From the NCBI RefSeq assembly GCF_008801475.1, contig NZ_VZPP01000009.1:62001-126000 (forward strand): a stretch of 64,000 nucleotides of DNA, in the 5' to 3' direction. The notes under the pieces were generated by a model. It saw only the letters and a program-made list of their open reading frames with translations. It searched no databases and had not been told where the DNA came from. The position numbers were made by a program, and so were the translations under genes. How positions within the stretch are numbered: position 1 is the stretch's first letter; every line of letters starts with the position of its first letter. This document shows positions 1 through 9,015 of this stretch, piece after piece. Source of the DNA: Pseudomonas moorei. Its GTDB lineage: Bacteria; Pseudomonadota; Gammaproteobacteria; Pseudomonadales; Pseudomonadaceae.

Positions 1-1045
1 TCGGTTCGGAGGTCGCCGCCACCACCGTGCCGCCTGGGCACATGCAGAAGCTGTACACCGAGCGACCGTTCTTGGCGTGGTGCACCAGTTTGTAGTCGGC
101 GGCGCCGAGTTTCGGGTGCCCGGCGTATTTGCCAAGGCGTGCGCGGTCGATCAGCGATTGCGGGTGCTCGATGCGGAAGCCCACCGAGAACGGCTTGGCT
201 TCCATGAACACGCCGCGGCCATGCAGCATGCGGAAGGTGTCGCGGGCACTGTGGCCGAGGGCCAGAATCACATGCCTGGAGTGGATTTGCTCGCCACCAT
301 TGAGTTCGACACCAACCAGTTGACCGTCTTCGATCAACACATCGGTAACCCGCTGCTGGAAGCGTACTTCGCCGCCCAGGGCGCGAATCTGCTCACGCAT
401 GTTTTCCACAACGCCAGTCAGTCGGAACGTACCGATGTGCGGTTTGCTGACGTAGAGGATTTCTTCCGGCGCACCGGCCTTGACGAACTCATGCAGGACT
501 TTGCGACCGAGGAATTTCGGATCCTTGATCTGGCTGTAAAGCTTGCCGTCGGAGAATGTCCCGGCGCCGCCTTCACCGAACTGCACATTGGACTCGGGAT
601 TGAGCACGCTTTTGCGCCACAGGCCCCAGGTGTCCTTGGTGCGCTGGCGCACTTCGGTACCGCGTTCGAGGATGATCGGCTTGAAACCCATCTGAGCCAG
701 CAGCAGCCCGGCAAAGATCCCGCAGGGGCCGAAGCCGACGACGATCGGGCGGACGCTCAGGTCAGCCGGCGCCTGGCCGACCATTTTGTAACTGACATCC
801 GGTGCCACGTTGACGTTACGGTCATCGGCGAACTTGTGCAGAACCGAGACCTCATCGCGCACGGTGAGGTCGATGGTGTAGATGAAGCACAGCTCGGAAG
901 ATTTCTTGCGCGCATCGTAGCTGCGCTTGAACAGGGTGAAGTCGAGCAGGTCATCACTGGCAATGCCCAGGCGCTGCACAATGGCAGGGCGCAGGTCATC
1001 ATCGGGATGGTCGATCGGCAACTTGAGTTCGGTGATTCGTAACAT
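1..1045 (-). CDS. NAD(P)/FAD-dependent oxidoreductase (COG2509-like), C-terminus cut by window edge
   Basis: The reading frame starts at ATG 1045 (MLRITELKLPIDHP...) and stays open to the left edge, so roughly 348 residues are visible and the C-terminus is missing. An N-terminal extension of about 100 residues precedes a Rossmann FAD-binding motif (VGFGPCGIFAGLLLAQMG), followed by FAEGGAG-like and LALGHSARDT segments. These are typical of the large FAD-dependent dehydrogenases of COG2509 (about 530 residues), which are soluble flavoproteins of unknown physiological substrate. A TATAAT-like -10 box lies at 1100-1105 on this strand, with no good -35. I am confident of the family but not of a specific reaction. 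Confidence 0.85.
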   Translation of the reverse strand, partial: MLRITELKLPIDHPDDDLRPAIVQRLGIASDDLLDFTLFKRSYDARKKSSELCFIYTIDLTVRDEVSVLHKFADDRNVNVAPDVSYKMVGQAPADLSVRPIVVGFGPCGIFAGLLLAQMGFKPIILERGTEVRQRTKDTWGLWRKSVLNPESNVQFGEGGAGTFSDGKLYSQIKDPKFLGRKVLHEFVKAGAPEEILYVSKPHIGTFRLTGVVENMREQIRALGGEVRFQQRVTDVLIEDGQLVGVELNGGEQIHSRHVILALGHSARDTFRMLHGRGVFMEAKPFSVGFRIEHPQSLIDRARLGKYAGHPKLGAADYKLVHHAKNGRSVYSFCMCPGGTVVAATSEP

Positions 1046-1140
1046 GACGGGATCCGGTTCGCGGGGCGCACAACTGCGCCAGGGCGTTTGAAGCCGGCGA
1101 TTATAAGCCTCAAACGCCCGGTCCCGTGAGGCAAAAACGA

Positions 1141-1806
1141 TCAGTCGTTGCGCGAACCGCCGAAATACCCGCAGCCACGCTGTACCTGCCCATCGATGCG
1201 CAACTCGGCACTCATGTGCTGAATACTGCCGGTGCTGCCGTCGACGCAGCGTTGCGGCGCGACCCACAGTTCGATGTGCTGATTGTTGGCTTCGGTGCTG
1301 AGGTTGAAGCGGCCATCGCCCAGTTGTTCTTCGACATACGGGACGGCGAGGGGAGGCTGGCCGGCACGGTCGATGACCATGCCCTTGCCGCTGACTTTGA
1401 CGTTCCACTCCGGGGAATGGCCGGCGGCGCGCAGGATCAGCAATTTGAAGTTGGGATCGTCACAGGCCGTGCCCGAGCGCTCGACGCGGTACAGCGTTTC
1501 CAGGTCGAACTGACCGTCGCCGCTGCCGGAAACGATCCGCCCGCGCACGTCGGCAAACAGCGTTCCCCGGGTATCGGCCAGGCTGGCCGCCTGTTGCAGG
1601 ACGCTGGTGCCGCCTGTGTCGTTGACCACATAACGACGCTGTTCGCCGCAAGGCTGGAACAACAGCTTGCCATCGGCTGCGCTCAACTGGCCTTGCAGGC
1701 GGGTCTGGCCGACATGGGAGGCGCTTTCACGCGAGCCGTCGACTAACTGGCAGGCGGCGAACAACGGAAGCAGGGCAACGAGGACTAAGGAACGGGCGGC
1801 ACGCAT
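1141..1806 (-). CDS. COG3650-like lipoprotein
   Basis: The predicted protein has 221 residues. ATG 1806 is preferred over the upstream ATG at 1824 because AGGAG sits 8 bases before it. The N-terminus is a lipoprotein signal: charged MRAAR, a hydrophobic stretch, then lipobox LFAAC with the modified cysteine at residue 19. It is therefore probably anchored in the outer or inner membrane facing the periplasm. The mature part has two repeated beta-rich halves with conserved cysteines (FQPCGE, GTACDD, PQRCVD, RGCGYF), like the uncharacterised COG3650 proteins of pseudomonads. It lies downstream of the SDR gene on the same strand, with about 60 bases between them. The function is unknown. Confidence 0.8.
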   Translation of the reverse strand: MRAARSLVLVALLPLFAACQLVDGSRESASHVGQTRLQGQLSAADGKLLFQPCGEQRRYVVNDTGGTSVLQQAASLADTRGTLFADVRGRIVSGSGDGQFDLETLYRVERSGTACDDPNFKLLILRAAGHSPEWNVKVSGKGMVIDRAGQPPLAVPYVEEQLGDGRFNLSTEANNQHIELWVAPQRCVDGSTGSIQHMSAELRIDGQVQRGCGYFGGSRND

Positions 1807-1865
1807 CTTGGGGTCTCCTGACAAGTGCCGCCACGTTACTCAGCCTGACCGTTCATCACAAGGCT

Positions 1866-2465
1866 TTAGCCCACGTGAATGGTCTGGCCTGTCTGCAGGC
1901 CTTCCACGCTTTTGGCGTAGGCCAGTGCGACATCCGCCGCAGGAACCGGTTTGAAACCACGGAAGTACGGCGCGTATTTGCCCATGGCTTCAGCCAGCAC
2001 GTTCGGGCTGATCGAGTTCACTCGCAGGCCACGTGGCAGTTCGATGGCGGCGGCGCGGACGAAACTGTCCAGTGCACCGTTGACCAACGCTGCCGAGGCA
2101 CCGCTACGGATCGGGTCGTGGCTGAGTACGCCGGTGGTGAAAGTGAACGAAGCGCCGTCATTGGCGAACTCGCGACCGATCAGCAGCAGGTTGACCTGGC
2201 CCATCAGTTTGTCTTTGAGGCCCAGGGCGAAACTCTCCTCCGTCATTTCGGCCAGCGGTGCGAAGGTCACGTTACCGGCGGCGCAGATCAGCGCATCGAA
2301 TTTTCCGGTTTGCTCGAACAGCTTGCGAATCGACCCGCTGTCGCTGATGTCCACTTGAAAATCACCGCTCTTGCGGCCGATGCGGACGATTTCGTGGCGT
2401 TGAGACAGCTCCTTGTCGACCGCTGAACCGATGGTGCCGCCTGCGCCGATCAAAAGAATTTTCAT
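1866..2465 (-). CDS. Short-chain dehydrogenase/reductase (short, about 199 aa)
   Basis: The ATG at 2465 (MKILLIGAGGTIGSAV) is chosen although the frame stays open for another 67 codons upstream. It has a GAGGATC ribosome site and begins exactly at the beta-strand before the NAD(P)-binding GAGGTIG motif. CAAGN (about residue 68) and a C-terminal TGQTIHVG follow. At 199 residues it belongs to the compact SDR class common in Proteobacteria. It lacks a canonical YxxxK: the equivalent region reads SGASAALVNGALDSFVRA, so it may be an atypical reductase or an NAD(P)-binding regulator. It is divergent from the LysR gene starting at 2571, which is the likely regulator. Confidence 0.85.
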   Translation of the reverse strand: MKILLIGAGGTIGSAVDKELSQRHEIVRIGRKSGDFQVDISDSGSIRKLFEQTGKFDALICAAGNVTFAPLAEMTEESFALGLKDKLMGQVNLLLIGREFANDGASFTFTTGVLSHDPIRSGASAALVNGALDSFVRAAAIELPRGLRVNSISPNVLAEAMGKYAPYFRGFKPVPAADVALAYAKSVEGLQTGQTIHVG

Positions 2466-2570
2466 GGTGCTGATCCTCGAGTGGGTGGAATGAGGCTTCA
2501 GTTTAGAGTGGTTTTTTACGTTGATAAGCGCGCTAATAGGCAACCTTTGGTTTTCTATTGGAAACAATCC

Positions 2571-3479
2571 ATGAGCGAAATGGATGATCTCGCGGCGTTC
2601 GCGGTGCTGGTCGAGGCGGGGAGTTTTACCCTGGCGGCGCAACAATTGGGTTGCAGCAAGGGGCAACTGTCCAAGCGGATCAGTCAGTTGGAAGCGCAGT
2701 TTTCCGTGGTCTTGCTGCAGCGCACCACACGGCGCTTGAGCCTGACGGCCGCTGGCGCTGCCATGCTGCCGCAGGCGCAGGCGCTGGTGGTGCAGGTCGA
2801 TCGGGCGCGTCAGGCCTTGGCACGACTGAAGGACGACATGGCCGGCCCGGTGCGAATGACAGTCCCGGTTTCGCTGGGAGAGACCTTTTTCGATGGCTTG
2901 CTGCTGGAGTTCTCGAGCCGGTACCCACAGGTGCAGGTCGAATTGGACCTGAGCAACAACTATCGTGATTTATCCCGTGATGGCTATGACCTCGCGGTTC
3001 GCTCGGATGTGGCCAATGACCAGCGCCTGGTGGCGCGCCCGTTGCTGGCGTGGCACGAAATGACCTGCGCCAGCCCGGCGTATCTCGAGCAATACGGCGA
3101 GCCGCTGACGCCTCAGGCATTGGCCGACCATCGCTGCCTGCTCAACAGCCACTACAGCGGTCGGGAAGAATGGCTGTATCACCAGCAACATGAATTGTTG
3201 CGGGTGCGCGTGTCCGGGCCCTTTGCCAGCAACCATTACAACCTGTTGAAGAAGGCCGCCCTGGCCGGCGCGGGTATTGCGCGTTTGCCGTCCTACTTGC
3301 TGCCCGCGGAATTGGCTGACGGACGTTTGCGCTGGCTCCTGCGCGATTATCAGACCCGGAGCATGCCGATGTACCTGGTGCATCCGTATCAGGGTGGGCT
3401 GCCCAAGCGTACGCAAGTGTTGTCGGATTATCTGATTGGCTGGTTCAAACGCAGTGGGGAGGCGCTGGATCGGCTGTAG
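2571..3479 (+). CDS. LysR-family transcriptional regulator
   Basis: The protein has 302 residues from ATG 2571 (MSEMDDLAAFAVLVEAGSF); GGAAAC lies upstream. The N-terminal winged helix-turn-helix (residues 1-60) carries the typical FTLAAQQLGCSKGQLSKRISQLE and LLQRTTRRLSLT. A LysR_substrate domain covers about residues 88-295 and resembles the TrbI/AphB-like PBP2_CrgA group. It is divergently transcribed from the SDR gene that starts at 2465, leaving a shared 105-bp promoter region. By the common arrangement of LysR genes it probably controls that dehydrogenase. The effector is unknown. Confidence 0.9.
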   Translation: MSEMDDLAAFAVLVEAGSFTLAAQQLGCSKGQLSKRISQLEAQFSVVLLQRTTRRLSLTAAGAAMLPQAQALVVQVDRARQALARLKDDMAGPVRMTVPVSLGETFFDGLLLEFSSRYPQVQVELDLSNNYRDLSRDGYDLAVRSDVANDQRLVARPLLAWHEMTCASPAYLEQYGEPLTPQALADHRCLLNSHYSGREEWLYHQQHELLRVRVSGPFASNHYNLLKKAALAGAGIARLPSYLLPAELADGRLRWLLRDYQTRSMPMYLVHPYQGGLPKRTQVLSDYLIGWFKRSGEALDRL

Positions 3480-3586
3480 GAGCAAGCTTGCTCCGGGCGG
3501 GTCCGACGATGGTCGTCAACGCTAACGAGGACGGCCTTGATGAACGCGGCGCTCTCAGGTTCTTCGCGAGCAAGCTCGCTCCTACA
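3476..3586. repeat. REP pair (REPIN-like)
   Basis: Two inverted copies of the Pseudomonas REP palindrome are present. One (tgtaggagcaagcttgctcc) overlaps the LysR stop codon. The other (cgcgagcaagctcgctccta) lies at 3566-3585. The pair encloses about 70 bp of spacer. Confidence 0.8.
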
Positions 3587-3618
3587 AAGGATCTGTATGG
3601 CTATAGAGGTGGCGGGCA

Positions 3619-3644
3619 TAAAAAAACGGCCCGAAGGCCGTTTC
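3619..3644 (-). terminator. Rho-independent terminator of the liv operon
   Basis: On the minus strand AAACGGCC-TTCG-GGCCGTTT is followed directly by a T run. It sits 18 bases past the livF stop codon. Confidence 0.9.
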
Positions 3645-3661
3645 TTGTCTGCCGTAAAGCC

Positions 3662-4363
3662 TTAGCCGCCGAGGTACGCTTCGCGCACTTTCGGATCGGT
3701 CAGCAGTGCTTCACCGGTGCCTTGCATCACCACACGACCGTTTTCCAGCACGTAGGCACGGTCGGCGATTTTCAGCGCCTGGTTGGCGTTTTGCTCTACC
3801 AGGAACACCGTCACACCGTCCTTGCGCAGTTGTTCGATGATGTCGAAGATCTGCTGGATGATGATCGGTGCCAGGCCCAGCGATGGCTCGTCGAGCAGCA
3901 GCAGCTTGGGTTTGCTCATCAGCGCACGGCCGATGGCAAGCATTTGCTGTTCACCGCCGGACATGGTGCCGCCGCGTTGGTTAAAGCGCTCTTTCAGGCG
4001 TGGGAAAAGTCCGAGGACCTTGTCCATTTGCTCCTGATAATCGCCCTTTGCGGTGAAGAAACCACCCATGGAGAGGTTTTCTTCCACGGTCAGGCGCGAG
4101 AACACCCGACGGCCTTCCGGAACCACGGCAATACTCTTGCGCATGATCTGTGCCGAGGTCTGCCCCACCAGCTCTTCACCCATGTAACGGATGCTGCCGC
4201 TGTGAGCCTGCGGCGAGCCGCAGAGGGTCATCAGCAGGGTGGATTTGCCCGCGCCATTGGCGCCGATCAGCGTCACGATTTCGCCCTGGCGGATTTCCAC
4301 GTTGACGCTGTGCAGGGCCTGGATCTTGCCATAGAAGGTGGAAACGTTTTCGAACTGCAGCAT
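3662..4363 (-). CDS. livF: Branched-chain amino acid ABC transporter ATPase LivF/BraG
   Basis: This is one of the two cytoplasmic ATPases powering import of leucine, isoleucine and valine. The 233 residues match the usual LivF length. Walker A GANGAGKST lies near residue 34, the ABC signature SGGEQQMLAIGRAL near 135, Walker B LLLLDEPSLGLAP near 155, and the switch histidine is replaced by the family's LVEQNA. It is the last gene of braC-livHMGF and follows livG with no gap. A strong terminator follows at 3619-3644. Confidence 0.97.
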   Translation of the reverse strand: MLQFENVSTFYGKIQALHSVNVEIRQGEIVTLIGANGAGKSTLLMTLCGSPQAHSGSIRYMGEELVGQTSAQIMRKSIAVVPEGRRVFSRLTVEENLSMGGFFTAKGDYQEQMDKVLGLFPRLKERFNQRGGTMSGGEQQMLAIGRALMSKPKLLLLDEPSLGLAPIIIQQIFDIIEQLRKDGVTVFLVEQNANQALKIADRAYVLENGRVVMQGTGEALLTDPKVREAYLGG

Positions 4364-5131
4364 TTACGCTTCCCCCAGGTAGGCTTTGATCACTTCAGGA
4401 TTGTCGCGGATCTGTTCCGGCGTACCGTCGGCCAACGGCGTGCCCTGGTTGATCACGACGATGTGGTCGGAAATGCTCATGACCAGTTTCATGTCGTGTT
4501 CGATCAACAGCACGGTGACGTTGTGTTCTTCGCGCAGCACGCTGATCAGCGCCTTGAGGTCTTCGGTTTCCTTCGGGTTCAGGCCGGCTGCGGGCTCGTC
4601 GAGCATGAGGATCCGCGGGCGGGTCATCATGCAGCGGGCGATTTCCAGGCGACGCTGCTGACCGTAGGCCAGGGTGCCGGCCGGACGGTTGGCGAACTCC
4701 TTGAGATGAACCTTTTCCAGCCAGTATTCGGCGAACTCCATGGCCTCGCGTTCGCTTTTGCGAAACGACGGAGTCTTGAACAGGCCGGACAGGAAGTTGG
4801 TGTTCAGGTGACGATGCTGGGCGATCAAGAGGTTCTCGACCGCGGTCATGTCCTTGAACAACCGCACGTTCTGGAAGGTGCGCACTACGCCTTTGAGGGC
4901 GATCTTGTGGCCAGGCAGGCCTTCGATCGGCTCGCCGTCCAGCAGGATGATGCCGCCGCTTGGCTTGTAGAAGCCGGTCAGGCAGTTGAATACGGTGGTC
5001 TTGCCGGCACCGTTGGGGCCGATCAGGGCAACCACTTGTTTCTCTTTCACGCTCAAGGCTACGCCGTTGACCGCCAGCAAGCCGCCGAAGCGCATGCTCA
5101 GGTTTTCTACTTTCAGGATCTCGCGGCTCAT
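4364..5131 (-). CDS. livG: Branched-chain amino acid ABC transporter ATPase LivG/BraF
   Basis: The second ATPase of the importer has 255 residues. It shows Walker A GPNGAGKTT near residue 37, the signature YGQQRRLEIARCM, Walker B ILMLDEPAAGLN and H-loop LLIEHDMKLVM, plus the C-terminal BCA_ABC_TP_C segment (TPLADGTPEQIRDNPEVIKAYLGEA) typical of LivG. Its start overlaps the livM stop codon by 4 bases (ATGA), which indicates translational coupling. It should pair with LivF under the LivHM permease. Confidence 0.97.
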   Translation of the reverse strand: MSREILKVENLSMRFGGLLAVNGVALSVKEKQVVALIGPNGAGKTTVFNCLTGFYKPSGGIILLDGEPIEGLPGHKIALKGVVRTFQNVRLFKDMTAVENLLIAQHRHLNTNFLSGLFKTPSFRKSEREAMEFAEYWLEKVHLKEFANRPAGTLAYGQQRRLEIARCMMTRPRILMLDEPAAGLNPKETEDLKALISVLREEHNVTVLLIEHDMKLVMSISDHIVVINQGTPLADGTPEQIRDNPEVIKAYLGEA

Positions 5132-6384
5132 TTGCGCAGCTCCATGTGAGGACGTTGCATGGGCAGCAGACCCTGAGGGCGCCAGATCATCATCAGTACC
5201 ATCAAGGCACCGAACATCAACATGCGGTACTCACTGAACTCACGCATCATTTCCGGCAACAGGATCATCACCACGGCCGCGAGGATCACACCCAGCTGCG
5301 AGCCCATGCCACCCAGCACGACGATGGCGAGAATGATCGCCGACTCGATGAAGGTGAAGGACTCTGGCGTCACCAGGCCCTGACGGGCAGCGAAGAAGCT
5401 GCCGGCAAAACCGGCGAAGCTGGCACCCAGGGTAAAGGCCGAAAGCTTGATGACGGTCGGGTTCAGACCCAGTGCGCGGCAGGCGATTTCGTCTTCACGC
5501 AATGCTTCCCACGCGCGGCCCAGCGGCATGCGCAGCAAGCGGTTGATGACGAACAGCGCACCCAGAGCCAGGAGCAACGCAACCAGGTAAAGGAAGATCA
5601 CCTTGTTGATCGAGTTGTATTCCAGGCCGAAGTACTCGTGGAAGGTCTGCATCCCTTCAGCGGCTTTACGTTCGAATGTCAGGCCGAAGAACGTCGGTTT
5701 CTCGATGTTGCTGATACCGTTCGGACCGCCAGTGAGGCCGGTCAGGTTACGCAGGAACAGACGGATGATCTCACCAAAACCCAGGGTCACGATCGCCAGG
5801 TAGTCACCGCGCAGACGCAGTACCGGGAAACCGAGCAGGAAGCCGAAGGTGGCGGACATCAGGCCGGCGATTGGCAGGCAGATCCAGAAGCTCAGACCGT
5901 AGTAGTGCGACAGCAGCGCGTAGCTGTAGGCGCCGACGGCGTAGAAGCCGACGTAACCGAGGTCGAGCAGGCCGGCCAGGCCGACCACGATGTTCAGGCC
6001 GAGGCCGAGCATCACGTAGATCAGCACCAGGGTCGCGATGTCCACCGCGCCGCGCGAGCCGAAGAACGGCCAGACCAGCGCACCGGCGATCAGCGCAATG
6101 ATGATCCAGCGCTGGGTGGTCGGCAGGGTCAGGAAGTTACTGGCCTTGGCCGGAATCAGCGGCACGCCGGGCGAGGAGCGCCAGGCCGAGCTGATCTGCC
6201 GGTCGAAGATCACACGCAGGAACATCAGCACCGAGCACACGGCGATGGTGATCAGCGTGGCGTTGCTGGTGCCATGGACTTCGAGGTTGATGCCGACGAT
6301 GGTCAGCTTCAGACCGAGTACCGGGTAGGCCACGGCCCACACCAGCAAGGCGCTGAACAACGCCTGTTTAAGATTCCTAGTCAT
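5128..6384 (-). CDS. livM: Branched-chain amino acid permease LivM/BraE with N-terminal DUF3382 extension
   Basis: An inner-membrane permease of 418 residues with an N-terminal extension of about 100 residues and extra transmembrane segments (DUF3382), as usual in gamma-proteobacterial LivM. The transport core follows (GLGLNIVVGLAGLLDLGYVGFYAVGAY) with the EAA-type loop ALREDEIACRALGLN. It overlaps livH by 4 bases upstream and livG by 4 bases downstream, so all four genes are likely one transcript. It forms the translocation channel with LivH. Confidence 0.97.
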   Translation of the reverse strand: MTRNLKQALFSALLVWAVAYPVLGLKLTIVGINLEVHGTSNATLITIAVCSVLMFLRVIFDRQISSAWRSSPGVPLIPAKASNFLTLPTTQRWIIIALIAGALVWPFFGSRGAVDIATLVLIYVMLGLGLNIVVGLAGLLDLGYVGFYAVGAYSYALLSHYYGLSFWICLPIAGLMSATFGFLLGFPVLRLRGDYLAIVTLGFGEIIRLFLRNLTGLTGGPNGISNIEKPTFFGLTFERKAAEGMQTFHEYFGLEYNSINKVIFLYLVALLLALGALFVINRLLRMPLGRAWEALREDEIACRALGLNPTVIKLSAFTLGASFAGFAGSFFAARQGLVTPESFTFIESAIILAIVVLGGMGSQLGVILAAVVMILLPEMMREFSEYRMLMFGALMVLMMIWRPQGLLPMQRPHMELRK

Positions 6385-7304
6385 ACTTTCTCAACCTCCG
6401 GACGGCCCAGCAGGCCGGTTGGCCGGAACAACAACACCAGAACCAATAGGCCGAACGCCACGACGTCCTTGTACTGGTCGCCGAAAATATCGGCACCGAA
6501 GGCTTCCGCCACGCCAAGTACCAGCCCGCCGAGCATGGCGCCCGGAATGCTGCCGATACCGCCCAATACCGCAGCGGTGAAGGCCTTGAGGCCGACCAGG
6601 AATCCGGCGTTCGGGTTGATCACGCCGTATTGCATGCTCAGCAGCACGGCAGCGATGGCCGCCAGCGCGGCACCGATGACGAAGGTCAGGGCGATGATGT
6701 TGTTGGTGTTGATACCCAGCAGGTTGGCCATCTTGATGTCTTCGGCGCAGGCGCGGCAGGCGCGACCCAGGCGAGAGCGGGAGATGAACAGCGTGAGGCC
6801 GAGCATGGCGACCAGGGTCACCACGAACACCACGATTTGCATGTAGGAAATCAGCACTTCATGTGCGCCACCTGGCCCGATGGAAAAGTTGCCCGGAATC
6901 AGGTTGGGAATGGATTTGTCCTTGGAGTCTTGCGCCAGCAGAACCGTGTTCTGCAGGAAGATCGACATGCCGATGGCGGAAATCAGCGGGATCAGACGGT
7001 TGCTGCCGCGAAGTGGGCGGTAGGCGATCCGTTCGATGCTGTAACCGTAGGCACTGGTTACCACGATGGTGGCGAGAAAAGCGGCGGTCATCAACAGTGG
7101 AACACTGTCGAGTCCCAGCATGGACAGTCCGGCGATGGCGATGAACGCCACGTAGGAACCGATCATGTACACCTCGCCGTGGGCGAAGTTGATCATTCCA
7201 ATGATGCCGTAAACCATCGTATAGCCGATGGCGATCAGGGCATACGTGCTGCCAATGGTCAGACCATTAACCAGCTGTTGGAAAAAGTGATAGATGTCAG
7301 GCAT
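6381..7304 (-). CDS. livH: Branched-chain amino acid permease LivH/BraD
   Basis: The inner-membrane partner of LivM has 307 residues with about eight hydrophobic segments. It carries the family motifs GYTMVYGIIGMINFAHGEVYMIG near the N-terminus and the coupling loop CRACAEDIKMANLLGIN near residue 190. It is the first gene after the strong hairpin that separates it from braC. Its expression therefore depends on readthrough from braC or on a promoter in the 177-bp leader at 7305-7481, where I see no convincing promoter. Confidence 0.97.
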   Translation of the reverse strand: MPDIYHFFQQLVNGLTIGSTYALIAIGYTMVYGIIGMINFAHGEVYMIGSYVAFIAIAGLSMLGLDSVPLLMTAAFLATIVVTSAYGYSIERIAYRPLRGSNRLIPLISAIGMSIFLQNTVLLAQDSKDKSIPNLIPGNFSIGPGGAHEVLISYMQIVVFVVTLVAMLGLTLFISRSRLGRACRACAEDIKMANLLGINTNNIIALTFVIGAALAAIAAVLLSMQYGVINPNAGFLVGLKAFTAAVLGGIGSIPGAMLGGLVLGVAEAFGADIFGDQYKDVVAFGLLVLVLLFRPTGLLGRPEVEKV

Positions 7305-7481
7305 TACAGCGCTCCTAAAAACCTGATACGCATTTCACTGGTGGAGTCATTTTCCCGCTCGAGCCCCATGGATCTGCATCCACTTCGAATTCGAGGTTTG
7401 CCAGCGAACCGCTGATGACGGTTTTGAGATTTTCAGGTGGGGAGACTAGCGGATCACGCCAGCGCGGCCCAATACGTTCGT

Positions 7482-7515
7482 AAAACAAAGCCCACGGCAC
7501 GCCGTGGGCTTTGTT
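7482..7515 (-). terminator. Strong terminator or attenuator between braC and livHMGF
   Basis: A perfect 13-bp stem (CAAAGCCCACGGC, 2-nt loop, complement) is followed by TTTT on the minus strand, 22 bases after the braC stop. Placed inside the transport locus it would let the binding protein be made in excess over the membrane components. Confidence 0.88.
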
Positions 7516-7536
7516 GGCAGTCAGTCAGGCAAGGCC

Positions 7537-8664
7537 TTACTGAGGCGAAACTTCAGTTTTAGGTTTGCCGAAGTGCCACTCGTAAACCACGAATTTGAAG
7601 TCTTTCAGGTCGCCCTTGGCGTCGAAGCTCAGGTCGCCAGTTGGAGTCTTGAAGGTACCGGCGTGGATGGCAGCAGCCACTTTGGCAGGGTCTTCGCTCT
7701 TGGCGGCGGTGATACCACCGGCAATGACTTCAACAGCCGAGTAGGCCGGGAACACGAACGGACCGCTTGGGTCTTCTTTCTTGGCTTTGAACGCATCAGC
7801 CAGGGCGACGTTGGCCGGATCCTGGTCGAAGGATTTCGGCAGGGTCACCAGCAGGCCTTCGGAAGCGTCCTTGGCGATCTGCGAAATGGAGTCGTTACCC
7901 ACGCCTTCCGGACCCATGAACTTGGCTTTCAGGCCTTTTTCCTGGGATTGACGCAGGATCAGACCCAGCTCCGGGTGGTAGCCGCCGTAGTAGACGAAGT
8001 CGACGTTGGCTTGCTTGAGCTTGGAGATCATCGAGGAGAAGTCTTTGTCGCCAGCGTTGATGCCTTCGAATACGGCAACCTTGACGCCTTTGCTTTCCAG
8101 GGTTTTCTTCACGGCGGTGGCGATGCCTTCACCGTATTGCTGTTTGTCGTGCAGCACAGCAACGATTTTCGGTTTTACGTGATCGGCAATGTAGTTACCG
8201 GCGGCAGGGCCCTGGGCGCTGTCCAGGCCGATGGTGCGGAACACCATTTTGTAACCACGGTTGGTGATGTCCGGGCTGGTGGCAGCCGGGGTGATCATGA
8301 TCACGCCTTCGTCTTCGTAGATGTCCGAAGCCGGTTGAGTGGAGCTGGAGCACAGGTGGCCAACCACGAATTTCACGCCGTCGTTGACGACTTTGTTCGC
8401 GACCGCGACCGCTTGTTTTGGATCACAGGCGTCATCGTATTCAACGGCTTCGAGTTTCTTGCCGTCGACGCCGCCCTTGGCGTTGATTTGCTCGATGGCC
8501 ATTTTGGCGCCACTGAACTGCATGTCGCCGTATTGGGCTACAGGGCCGGTTTTAGGGCCGGCGATGCCGATCTTGATGGTGTCAGCTGCGAACGAATGGC
8601 TGGCAACCCCGGCCAGAACCATAGCGGCAAACAGTTTGGAAATCTGCTTAGTAGCCTTAGTCAT
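7537..8664 (-). CDS. braC: Branched-chain amino acid-binding protein BraC (periplasmic)
   Basis: The solute receptor of the importer has 375 residues and a clear Sec signal peptide (MTKATKQISKLFAAMVLAGVASHSFA, cut before ADTIKIG). The mature protein is a type I periplasmic binding protein (LIVBP). IGIAGPKTGPVAQYGDMQ opens the first lobe, VGHLCSSSTQPAS contains the amino acid-binding loop, and VYYGGYHPE belongs to the second lobe. The paired cysteines (DDACDP and GHLCSS) are conserved in the family. It heads the bra/liv gene set and is separated from livH by a terminator hairpin. Confidence 0.96.
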   Translation of the reverse strand: MTKATKQISKLFAAMVLAGVASHSFAADTIKIGIAGPKTGPVAQYGDMQFSGAKMAIEQINAKGGVDGKKLEAVEYDDACDPKQAVAVANKVVNDGVKFVVGHLCSSSTQPASDIYEDEGVIMITPAATSPDITNRGYKMVFRTIGLDSAQGPAAGNYIADHVKPKIVAVLHDKQQYGEGIATAVKKTLESKGVKVAVFEGINAGDKDFSSMISKLKQANVDFVYYGGYHPELGLILRQSQEKGLKAKFMGPEGVGNDSISQIAKDASEGLLVTLPKSFDQDPANVALADAFKAKKEDPSGPFVFPAYSAVEVIAGGITAAKSEDPAKVAAAIHAGTFKTPTGDLSFDAKGDLKDFKFVVYEWHFGKPKTEVSPQ

Positions 8665-8765
8665 AGTGCTCCACTCTTACTGTTGTATTTTTTATAGTCC
8701 TGGCGCCGTTGGCAGCAAGAACCGGGTCAGATATCCACGACATCCCCCGGAAAAGCCCCCCGGCA

Positions 8766-8781
8766 ACTGTACCGGTACAGT
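8766..8781. promoter_or_regulatory. Perfect 16-bp palindrome upstream of braC
   Basis: ACTGTACCGGTACAGT reads identically on both strands. It lies about 100 bp before the braC start, inside the 351-bp gene-free stretch 8665-9015. It looks like a dimeric regulator operator, and CTGTACC half-sites recall those of MocR/GntR-type regulators. No regulator gene lies beside it. The rest of the stretch shows no further gene or clear structure. Confidence 0.55.
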
Positions 8782-9015
8782 GTAGAGCGCCGATTGTCAG
8801 CCTGGGAAGCTGGCGGCGGGGGGCAAAACTCGGGGGTGTCGCTTTTTTGAAAGAAAAAGACAGAATTGCGGCGGGTCTTTGGAGGGCTAATAGCCAGATT
8901 CCGTGCATTCCTTGGCATTCCTGCTCTTTTCATTCGGTGACTCCACGTGTATCTGGGTTTTTCTGCCAGATGACCGACGTTATCATTGCGTCGATTTCTT
9001 TTCCGGACAGGACCC

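Noticed and set aside
3488..6846. Two long plus-strand open frames opposite livF-livM
   Set aside because: They mirror the liv genes, with low-complexity His/Gln/Asp composition typical of antisense frames.
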